A DNA stretch of 64,000 nt from Plasmopara viticola (Eukaryota > Oomycota > Peronosporomycetes > Peronosporales > Peronosporaceae): contig MBPM02000037.1 in NCBI GenBank assembly GCA_001695595.3, forward strand, positions 186,001 through 250,000, in the 5' to 3' direction. Position numbers and translations under genes: made by a program. Below are positions 32,068 to 41,300 of the stretch, piece by piece. How positions within the stretch are numbered: position 1 is the first letter of the stretch; every line of letters starts with the position of its first letter. The notes under the pieces were generated by a model. That model made no database searches. It was not told where the DNA came from and was given only the letters and a program-made list of their open reading frames with translations.

Positions 32068-33213
32068 TCACCGCTGCGCAATTATATCAACAAATGGCCA
32101 CTCTATCACAGTTAAGTTTGCGTTGGTGTCGTGGCACAGCAATCTTGACATACCTTCACCAAGTTGCATGATAGAGACCCCTGTTACAAGTGGATACGTC
32201 ACCCACTTTGCACTTGCAACCGCTGGCATAAGCTGCAGTGACCGTAATAGGCTCCCTGATTCAAAATCGTAAATTTCCAATTGCGACACAGCAGCACGAG
32301 AGCACACTACAAAAAGGGGTCCCCAGCATGCCACTAGCGTTTGCGCCGCAGTCGCTGCCTTGTTTGAGCCAGCCATCGAAATCGCTTCAGGCTTAGGATT
32401 TACGCTAAGGTCTTTGCAACTTGATATTATCTTCCATTTCGAAGTATTTGATGGACAAACGAATACGTAAACATTGCCCTTTTTCGTTGCCACAACGAGT
32501 TTTGTGTTGCAGACAGAGAAGCTTATGCTCGTCATTCGTGGAGCCATGAGCACTCTGCACAACACTTCCGATCCAAAGGTAGCAAGCTCGGCTTCTGCAT
32601 GGGAACACAAATTTCGTAGAAACAATCGTCCATCCACGGTGCCAATGGCCGCAATGCGACCGTCGCTCGAGAATTTGACTATGCACACATTAATTCCATC
32701 GTATACTTTTGAAACCGGGGTCTGCGCTGGAACATCACGCTCGCTATCGTCTTTTGACCTGAGCACCACTTTGTACAGAAAGCAGCCAAAGGCAGTCCCT
32801 ACTACTAAAAGGAGGTCTGAGTCAGCTTGACAGCTCTTTGCAATGTCCACAGAATTCACAGCACACCGTACTTCTAATCGCAAGAGCACTTTAAAATCAT
32901 TGCTGCTGTAAATTACCACACTGCGTTCGTGTGCCGTAACGATTACTTCTCCTTTAGTTGTCCAGCATTGGCAAAAAGTTGAAGGCTTTTCCACAATGGG
33001 CGGCAGCACCTTCAGCACGCGCAACCACCTGCCAGACACGGCATGGTCGTCGTTTGATCCGATCTGCAGCACCACCAGCTCGCCATCCGCACTTAATACG
33101 CTGCAAAGTCCGCGTGTATTCTCAAGAGGAGCTGCTAGCGTACTATTCCACGTCGAAAAGGGTGGGAAGCCCTCCAACTTGGCCGAGCTAACATGCAGCT
33201 CGGCGTCGGCCAT
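32068..33213 (-). CDS. WD40/beta-propeller-like protein of unknown role
   Basis: Single exon, 381 residues, ATG at 33213 (MADAELHVSS). The sequence alternates short beta strands in the manner of a propeller: VLSADGELVVLQIG, WTTKGEVIVTAHERSVVIY, VNSVDIAKSC, VCIVKFSSDGRIAAIGTVDGRLFLRN, FSVCNTKLVVATKKGNVYVFV, LVACWGPLFVVCS and SQLEIYDFESGSLLRSLQL. The best single repeat is the FSSDGRIAAIGTVDGRLFL blade; others lack the WD dipeptide. No signal or membrane segment. Known: such propellers are scaffolds. I could not place it in a named family; a regulator-type WD protein in the Golgi/ER or proteasome area is possible but unsupported. Confidence 0.75.
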   Translation of the reverse strand: MADAELHVSSAKLEGFPPFSTWNSTLAAPLENTRGLCSVLSADGELVVLQIGSNDDHAVSGRWLRVLKVLPPIVEKPSTFCQCWTTKGEVIVTAHERSVVIYSSNDFKVLLRLEVRCAVNSVDIAKSCQADSDLLLVVGTAFGCFLYKVVLRSKDDSERDVPAQTPVSKVYDGINVCIVKFSSDGRIAAIGTVDGRLFLRNLCSHAEAELATFGSEVLCRVLMAPRMTSISFSVCNTKLVVATKKGNVYVFVCPSNTSKWKIISSCKDLSVNPKPEAISMAGSNKAATAAQTLVACWGPLFVVCSRAAVSQLEIYDFESGSLLRSLQLMPAVASAKWVTYPLVTGVSIMQLGEGMSRLLCHDTNANLTVIEWPFVDIIAQR

Positions 33214-34437
33214 AGAACCTTAGCGTCTCTTATACTGTACCGTAAAGTACCGATTTTATGCCTCACTTGTCTCTAAAGCTTGATTATTGCTTTGCATTTA
33301 TACAGGCTATCCAGGACGTACTGAGGTTTCCTCTTCATGACTCTTTGGGCGTAAGGGCTTCAAGCGAAAGGCTTGTGAACGACCTTTACTTTCGGGACGG
33401 CATACGTGTAACCATATAGTTTTAGTGAAACCTAGAATATATTTTTTTATTATCAAATGCATCGTAGCGTTTTCGGAAAAGGTTGGGGTGACGCCCTCCT
33501 TCCAAGCGCGGGGGCTAAATGCTCGCGCGCTTCGGGTAGGTGCTCTCGGGCATCTGCAGGTCTCTAACGGGTCTCACCCTCGATGCGACGGTCTCCAGCA
33601 CCAGGGCGCCACCTGGGCTCTTACCAAGTCAGAACTACACAAAATAATGGAAGACCCTCACGGCCTCGGTGCTGGCTGCACTGCCCGCCGAACGAGACCC
33701 GACGTATGCGGACACCACTCTATGCCGTGGACTAGCCATAGAGCCTAGCACGCGCATAACTTGGCAACGCGATAACGTAATACAATACAATACAATACAT
33801 CGTAGCGATCGTGGTGCGGCTCTAAATAAACATAGAACTAGCTTGTGCACTCGCAGAAGAAAGTCCTTTTTATTCGCCTTTGGTCCTTTTTTTAATATTA
33901 GCTTGTTGATTACGCAACTTGTTGCATTTGACCCATCTATAGTATACTAGTACCGATCGTGTAATTATGTGCTATCACCGACTCTATAAATCGCGTATCA
34001 TGTACTACTATTGGCCAGCGCTTGGCTCGAGTGGTAAGTCGGTCGACGTACCATAGGTAAAAAGGAGTGGAGAGCTAAAAAGTGCGACTGCCCTGCCAAC
34101 TTGCATTTTTAACTGAGTGTTAACTTCGGACCGACAACGAAGCTGTAACTGACAAGTTACTGATATAGGTTAGAGATATAATCCACATGAGCTCTAGCTA
34201 TGACGATCGCATTCTTCACCCGCATTACGTTATGGGCTCATAGTTGCTGATGAAAGCATTACCGAAACCTCCGTTATTGCCTTTACATGTAACTCGGATG
34301 AAACGATCGAATGTTCGAACCTTTACCTTTCATTGCTGATAAGATTTGCGTAGATGGGTCAGTTGATTCGAACATCGTGCTAAGCAAGCGTAACTTCATT
34401 TGGAAACGGTCAAAGCATCGCCAGAGAGACTTAACGG
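33214..34437. other. 1.2-kb intergenic region containing a SINE
   Basis: Holds the full SINE copy (33470-33797). The part from 33808 to 34437 is non-coding. It includes, near 34079-34120, a ~40-bp stretch (AAAGTGCGACTGCCCTGCC...) matching one near 15851. The promoter of the kinase gene must lie in the last few hundred bases. Confidence 0.5.
33470..33797 (+). repeat. Full-length SINE copy with 10-bp target-site duplication
   Basis: 328 bp in plus orientation, from TTTTCGGAAAAGGTTGGGGT to the tail TACGTAATACAATACAATACAATA-type repeat (tail unit AATAC). Exact flanking duplication CATCGTAGCG at 33460-33469 and 33798-33807. It spans the whole unit seen in the dimer at 3397-4033 and so defines the family's length. 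No obvious tRNA-type B box was found by eye. Confidence 0.88.
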
Positions 34438-35664
34438 ATGCACGCTGCAATACGTGAGCTTCGAAAGAGCAGGAGCGGCACCCGACTCAAGTCCCTTACA
34501 CTCATTCCCCACAATGACGTAAAGACAAAGTTTGTAGCTATGAGCTCGAATCGGCAACTGACAGCTCGATTTTATAGCAAATGGCGCCTTGCAACAGGCA
34601 TAGACTGTGCTGGCAATTGGAGCACGTCCCAACCATTAGCTGTAGCATCAATAGCTGCAATTGCGCTCGTGACAAGCAGCGACGCCATGTGTGACGTACG
34701 CCACCCAAATGGCGAAACTGAGGGTGCACGTGGCGACTGCAACGTGTGCGACGACCACGATGACAGAAACAGCATGTCAATTTACTTTGATACAGAGTAT
34801 GAGCTGAAAAAAGTGCTAGGCTGTGGCACCTTTGGCGTCGTGATGCAGTGTGCACACAAGCAGACAGGACGGGTTTCGGCGGTCAAGATGGTGCATAACA
34901 TTGCTGGAAATCAAGAAGAGGTGGAGCGCGAAAAGATGGCGCTTGAGCAACTGGAGCGCGCTGGAGGACATGCTTGTATTGTTGGCTACGAACGCTCGTA
35001 CTATCACAACGACTTTCACTACGTTGTCCTCGAGTACTTGCCGGGCACCTCGCTACACTCGTTTGTAAAGAACCACCGTGGTCTTGACACTACGCTGTCG
35101 CTGCACCTCGTATCTCAATTGGCGAGTGCGTTACACTTCATGCACCAAGAGAACATTGTCCACCGCGATTTGAAACCAGAAAACATCATGGCGCTCATTA
35201 ATCACGACCGCAATGGCCACATGGTGCATGCAAATGAGAACAACACTGAGCAAGTGACCCTCAAAATTATTGATTTTGGCTCTGCCGGACGGCCATCATC
35301 GCCCTTTGAATCGGGGGAAAAGGTCCACCCAACAACGCTGTCAGGAACGCGCTGCTATTGGCCACCAGAAGTTCTCCAAAACCACTTCATGACCACAGCG
35401 ATGGACATGTGGGCACTAGGATGTATTCTATACATTCTCATTTCGGGACGCCATCCCTTCGACCTCATGGGCTGTTCGACCGAAGACGAAGTGATGCAGC
35501 GGGCAATACTCGAGCCAGTGGCTTTCTCGTTGCCCGTCTGGCACGACGTCCCGGCAGAAACGAAGGAGCTTATCCGTGGCCTACTGGAGAAAGATCCAGA
35601 TCATCGACTCTCAGCGAAGCAGGTGCTTCAGCACCCGGCCATCGCCGGGGTGCAAACATTGTGA
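34438..35664 (+). CDS. Ser/Thr protein kinase (CAMK-like) with a mitochondrial/membrane leader
   Basis: Single exon, 408 residues. Kinase domain from ~122 to 404: Gly loop GCGTFGVV (128-135), VAIK-type lysine K150 in VSAVKM, E-helix, HRDLKPEN (242-249, catalytic D244), DFG at 279-281 (DFGSAG), activation-loop end GTRCYWPPEVL, and DMWALGCILYILISGRHPF. All key residues are present, so it should be active. The ~35 residues between HRDLKPEN and DFG contain an insert rich in His/Asn. Before the domain, a second ATG at residue 35 opens MSSNRQLTARFYSKWR (basic, amphipathic), followed by a hydrophobic stretch PLAVASIAAIALVTS (~66-80). Inferred: targeting to mitochondria with a single anchor, if translation starts at residue 1 or 35. 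It is followed 149 bp later by the SUMO protease gene in the same direction. Confidence 0.88.
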   Translation: MHAAIRELRKSRSGTRLKSLTLIPHNDVKTKFVAMSSNRQLTARFYSKWRLATGIDCAGNWSTSQPLAVASIAAIALVTSSDAMCDVRHPNGETEGARGDCNVCDDHDDRNSMSIYFDTEYELKKVLGCGTFGVVMQCAHKQTGRVSAVKMVHNIAGNQEEVEREKMALEQLERAGGHACIVGYERSYYHNDFHYVVLEYLPGTSLHSFVKNHRGLDTTLSLHLVSQLASALHFMHQENIVHRDLKPENIMALINHDRNGHMVHANENNTEQVTLKIIDFGSAGRPSSPFESGEKVHPTTLSGTRCYWPPEVLQNHFMTTAMDMWALGCILYILISGRHPFDLMGCSTEDEVMQRAILEPVAFSLPVWHDVPAETKELIRGLLEKDPDHRLSAKQVLQHPAIAGVQTL

Positions 35665-35813
35665 CCGTCCTTTATTCGTGTAAACGTAATTTTGATAGTA
35701 CATTTTTAGATTTGCGTTGTGAATTTTAAGCTCATGCACGCTTCTCATTCGTCGGCATAGTTTAAAATTTGCGCTAGGCTGAAAAAGGGAGCGCTCAACC
35801 TTTTGCAAGCCGA

Positions 35814-37931
35814 ATGGTGCGTGCATACTTTCTGCTAATACGCAATTTACGAACTAACGTGTCGTGTACGCTGCTATAGCAGCAGACGCAAGCGTCCTTG
35901 GATGAGTGGCGCTACCAGCAACGTCTGAGGGACGCAGCTCGTTATAGCTGCAGCTTGCAGCGAGATTTTCCAGTAGATCTGTCGAAGCCTCCGTTGGCCA
36001 CGCAAGCGTTCTATACAGGGCTGTCGGTGCGTGAAGAAGTGTCAGACGTTCATCAGCTAAGCTTTAATAGGTTTCGGCGGAGATTAGAGCAATATAATTG
36101 TGAAGAGTACGTTCCATCGCCGACGAAGAAGCAAAAGGTGCTTTTTGAAAAGGTCGACCACGCGCGTGAGCAGATCAAGAGCAATCAGGACATTTTTAGG
36201 AGGTTACAGAGCAAACTTCGGGGTAGAAGCGATCATCGTCGAATGGGTCTTGTGTTAACGAATAAGATGAGGGTGAAGACGTCGCTTGTGGGGAAATACA
36301 GACAAAATGAAAGGTCGGAAAGGGACACGGTTCGCGAGACAAATAAAGTCTATGAGGAAAATGTGAGTAAGAATTGGCATGTGTGAATTATATGCTCTAA
36401 TAAATGGAATAATGGTAGGAGGACATTATTACGAAGCCTTGCAACGATGGCAATGAGAAGAGTGCAAAGAAATTATTGATTAACAACAACGGTATTAAAG
36501 ATGAAGAAAGCATTACTGTGAAGTCTCGCAAAGAAGAAATTGCAGAGCTTGAAGGTAATTTTTGGAAATTTTGGACGACGGCAAATGCTTTATTAATTTT
36601 AAGGCGTGTATCTCGTGGTTCCTTAGAAAAATTACAAGCTCAGCACTTGTCGCGCACGTCCGGAGCTGATCGACTCTTTTACACCTGTCTTGTGGATCGG
36701 GAATTAAACGTCCGTGGCAGACTTTTGCAATTTTTATTGAAAACGAGTCAATGCTGGTAATATTGTCCTGATGCTTGTGTGTTTTTCAGACAATTTTAGA
36801 GGAAGTGTTACTTGAAAGTATTTACGACATTGCTGAAGATGTCTTCGAAGAAGAAGAGGAAAAATCCCGCACCAAGGAACTATCACCAGAGCTTCTTGAA
36901 GTGGCTGAACATGCTTTGCACCAAGGTCCGATGGAGGAAGTGCTTATTCATAAGTACAATGTGGACATCACGCGTCGTCATTTGCAGTGCTTATTACCTA
37001 CAACATGGCTGAACGATGAGGTTCGTCTGATGCCTTTTTTTTAGAAAAAGGGCTGCAATGAGACACCGATCACGATGAAATGCGTTTCTTCAGGTGATTA
37101 ACTTTTACTTTCAAATGATGAGCGACCGCGACGAAGCACTGGTGAAGGCTGGTCATTTGACCAAGCGCAGTCACTTTTTCAATTCGTTCTTCTATACGAA
37201 ATTGTCGGAAAACGGCTACAATTTTGTCAATGTCCGCAGATGGACGAGAAAGGTGAGTTTGTTAGGTGTTGACCTGGTGTCTCTGGTGGTAAATTAAAAC
37301 ATCTGTATGTTTGCGTAGATTGATCTATTCGCGATGGACAAGATATTTTTGCCTATAAACGTCGCCAATGCAAGTGTCTTGTTTACTAGCATGCCGCCTT
37401 GCATCTGCCTAAATGTTACATTACCTTTTCCAACAGATGCACTGGTGCATGGCTGTTATTTTTTTGACGGAGAAACGCATTCAGTACTATGATTCCATGC
37501 ACGGAAGCGGCGCTTCATGTCTTAAAGTGCTTCTAAGGTAACAAGGTTGCGTCTCGATTAGACTTGGAAGGAGGTGCTGACTGCGTTGATTCAGGTATTT
37601 GCACGATGAGTTAGAGCACAAAAAGAAACAAAAATTCGACGACGAAGGTTGGGAACTGGTCACCACTGCTCCTGACACGCCTCAGCAAAACAATGGGTCA
37701 GATTGCGGTGTCTTCTCGTGCATGTTTGCAGACTATCTTGCTTTAAACAAGGTTTGTATCTGCTGAAGGATGATGCGTTTACTATCTACCAAATTTGAGC
37801 TAAATACTAATCTAGCTTTTACTCTATTCTAGCCGCTGTCTTTTGCGCAGAAGGACATTCCATTTCATCGGCATCGAATGGTTCTCCATGTTAGCCGAGG
37901 TTACATACCACTCGAGGAAGAAGGGCTTTAG
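35814..37931 (+). CDS. SENP1/Ulp1-type SUMO-specific cysteine protease
   Basis: Ten exons: 35814-35816 (ATG only), 35880-36362, 36419-36554, 36627-36709, 36790-37020, 37094-37252, 37319-37369, 37437-37537, 37595-37751, 37833-37931; ~500 residues. Nine introns of 56-81 nt. The end of exon 4 is uncertain (36691 or 36709). The intron at 37370-37436 is GC-AG (AAT|GCAAGT...AACAG) and joins PINVAN to MHWCMAVI. Seen: a basic/coiled N-terminal half (EIAELEEKLQAQ), then the C48 domain: ITRRHLQCLLPTTWLNDE, VINFYFQMM, VRRWTRK, MHWC (His ~384), QYYDSMHG (Asp ~401), TPQQNNGSDCGVF (Gln ~447, Cys ~453). The catalytic set is complete. Known: Ulp1/SENP enzymes mature SUMO and strip it from targets at nuclear pores and in the nucleus. 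Without the ATG exon, the second exon has only a TTG in frame with an upstream stop. Confidence 0.9.
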
Positions 37932-38129
37932 AGAACACAACCACTTTAAATACTTAAGCGGCAATAGAGCAGCACGAGCATCAGCAGAGCACATACAGCC
38001 AAACAACACAACAAGACTTTTGCGTGTATGTCCTTGATTCATTAGTTACGCTGCTGTCGCTCGCGTGGCCTTCATATATATCCGTGCAGCAGGAGGCCTG
38101 CGCATCGGTAGTGATTAACCTATCGTCGC

Positions 38130-38327
38130 TTACTTGATCTTAAAGCCCTCACTGCGCAAACACGCTTTGTGTGCCTCGATAATGTCCTTGCAGTGGTCCT
38201 CACCGTTCGTGACAATGCACAAGTCACGCGCTTGTTTAGTGGTTGGACACGAACAGCAGATTTTCTTGCCCGACTTGCCCAACACAGGACCCTCGGGCGC
38301 TCTTGCAGTGCACTCCTTGCCAGCCAT
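38130..38327 (-). CDS. COX17: Cytochrome c oxidase copper chaperone COX17
   Basis: 65 residues, single exon, ATG at 38327. Seen: the copper-binding CCSCP (C24, C25, C27) and a twin CX9C pair (C27-C37 and C46-C56), with the family core TKQARDLCIVTNGEDHC and EAHKACLRSEGFKI at the end. Known: COX17 carries Cu(I) in the mitochondrial intermembrane space to SCO1 and COX11 for complex IV assembly. All required cysteines are present and length is normal (~63-70). It converges with the SUMO protease gene (198 bp between stops). It is the last gene before 12 kb of transposon-derived sequence. Confidence 0.95.
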   Translation of the reverse strand: MAGKECTARAPEGPVLGKSGKKICCSCPTTKQARDLCIVTNGEDHCKDIIEAHKACLRSEGFKIK

Positions 38328-41300
38328 TATCTCGTCTTTCGACTCAGAGAGCTCTTAGTACAGTGACTCGTTACCTAATTTGCACTTTTCGCATAAGAAG
38401 TATTTACGTTTAGCGTACGAATATTGCGTTTCTTGAGCCGAGACGAAAGAATAATTGGGCTTGAGCTCATTCACTCTTGGTTGTTGTATGAGCCGATTTG
38501 ACAGGGTTTTATGAGGTAAAAGATTTATAAAATCGCCAAAACCGGCTTCCTGAAAAAAGACCAAAAAATGTGCCAGCCGATATCGCTGACATGTTAAGCG
38601 CAACTTGCGTAAATTGTCATGCTTTTATGAAGTATGGCCCAAATTCGCTAGTCGTGACACCCTATACAAAGTTGAGTTTGTACACATCGAAAACTGGAGG
38701 GAGGACAAAATAATTGGGATTGCGTTTGATAGTTAAGTCTCCAAACTGCGCACATCTATTCCCTCAAGGCCGGGAGAAGGAAAGAACCGTTTTCAAAGAA
38801 AGTATTTTACTGCACGCCTCCTTCAAGCAAAGTGCCGTTTGGATCCGTCATACTCCTACTTGCATGCGGAAAGATTGAGTACTTGAACTCCGCACAGGTT
38901 ATGATTAAAATAGAAATATTTGTTGGGCAATAAATTTTTACTTGCTCATTATGCTTATATGAGGGGTTTTAGCATCTTAAGGATGTTTCGATTTTTAGAT
39001 TTGAGTCGCAGATTAAACCGTGGAGGTTACCGTGGCTAGAGGTATAATTTCCTTGCTAGCTACCCTTTTAGCATCTTACGTCAGCGAGTAATATCTTAGC
39101 TGTGGTCACGTATAAGTTGCACCGACTTAATGAACACTTCCGATCTAATTTTCTTGAACCATTGAGATTAATTGCGCAAGAGATGGCCTTTAAAGAGCTC
39201 TCGAGTCTTGCAGATTGAATCGACAAGTCTATCCGCATCATGCCTGCATCAATCGGGTTTTTACGGAGGACCTTCTCTTCCTTATTGTATCCAACGAATA
39301 GGGAGTGAGCGTATTTTTACCGGATGGCGACTAGCCTTGTTACCCGATAGCAGATTAGTCACGTGACCATTCGATCGTTGTGTATAGACTTCAGCCACTA
39401 GACCCAACCAAAAGAAGTATTTAAGTATTTCGTCATTCCCTTTACCCTTTTATCCCTAAATTTATTTTAGATTTCACCAATAAAATGTGAGCCTTTCTCA
39501 TACCTTTTGAGGCATATCATTATGCGGTAAGTTTTCTTTACATCAGCCCAAATTTTTCATAAGCAAGTAAAGAACCGGTCGAGTGTTTGACATATCCATC
39601 ACCCGAAGGAGATACTTCCGGGTAAGAATGAGCGATAGGCGTGACCCACATCGCGGTATCGCAAAAGGCTCTTATACAGCTTATTTGCAAAAAACAATTC
39701 TTGCAAGATGACGGCTTTCTGCCTGCGGCACAGGAGCAGCCTTGGTCGCAGCCCAGCCTTTGTTGCTGATGCGCTTTTTCTGATAGGTGGAGCCCCAAGA
39801 CAAGAGGGCCTCCCACGTAAGCAAGTACAAACATCACGTATACGTGTTCATCAGTGAACGAGGCAACATAAGGGACCATTCCACTTCCTCATCCTTTAAA
39901 TATGAAAAGGCCCCTGCTCACGTTCTGCAGTAGGCGTTGCTATACATCTATGCTGAAGAAGTTGAACCTATCCTTTGAGCGCCACTTCTAAAAGAAGTCA
40001 ATGTGGCTGTGTTCGAGGACAGTCTAAAGATAGTCTTTCCTTGCACAAAGCTTCTATAAGTACTGGTCGCAACTATGTAAGAGGCCAATCAAATACGATG
40101 AATAGCTGCAGACAGTATTTCTCTACTCGATGCCGGTTTCTCGTCCTATAAAGCCTATTTGTGTCCAAAGATCCACTGATTTGAAGCTAGTCCAAATGGA
40201 CTTAAGCTTAGCGAGCAAATCTCCGCATATATACCAAAGCAGGCTGACGAAGTAGTATTCAGTTTCACACAGAAGCCTTCTAAGCTTGCAAGAAGAAGCC
40301 GCGTTTTCAGCGCGAGAAAAGAGCTGGTCATCAATAAAAGCGCAGCGCCCTGCTGGGATCTGTCTGATCTATCATAATGTGTGTGTGATTGTCATACACA
40401 ACGAAAAATTAGCCAATTAAAGCTAAATAGCTTTTATAGAAAGCAGCTGTGGTGAACTACTGCCTATTAAAGCAAATAAACAATAATGTGAAGACCTGTA
40501 TTGAGACAATGCTGACTTTTGTAGCCAAAAAATGCTATGGGTTGACCAAAGCTCAAGAAAGGAGCTTAGCAAATAAATCAGCTTTGGTTAGAGTGATATA
40601 TACGATGATTTGAACATCTAAGTCGCCAATAAATTTAGCTATGAAAATTAAGGATTGTGATAGCACAAAGTCAATTCTCGGCCTTAGTGCAGACAACGAT
40701 AATTAGACACCGGTCTAGACGCGGCATGAAAAGCACAAGCTCTAGATCAAATGTCGGGGGTATTTTGGTTTCAATTGCTCATATTGCTCTGAAGATCCGT
40801 GTTCGAGGTCCTGTTGTGCCTACAGCTGTTTTGAAACGAAACATGGGCGAGTTAAGAGATTTTTGTTTTTTCACCAAGGTAGACTAGCAGCGACTGCCAA
40901 AGGTGCTGACAATCACTTCTTGAATGTAAGTAGCATAGACGTACATATCAATCTCGGGTGAATCGTTTTGCGAGCGAGCAACAATATTTTCGCATGACGA
41001 TAGGTAAAACATATTCACAATGAGAAGCATATTCCAAAAAACAAAGCTTCGCCAGTAGATCAAATAGATTTGAAGAGAGTGGAAATGCGATACAACATCA
41101 ATCCCTAGGTTTGCAGACAATCCCACAGATGACAATACTTTGCGACAGATAACATAAACGTCTTCATCTCCTTTAAATGTAGCCATGCTGATCTGATAGG
41201 CTCGTAAAAGTCAAAGTCGTTTTGACTTAGTGTGCACTGAATTTTTTTACCAGCTGTTAAAAAAAAACGATGTGAATATCGAGAAAGCTCTGTTTGTTCT

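Noticed and set aside
36757..36789. A 33-nt intron (GTAATA...TTCAG) in the SUMO protease
   Set aside because: Too short for the splicing machinery compared with the 55-120 nt range here, and its upstream frame meets a TGA; a donor at 36710 or 36692 fits better.
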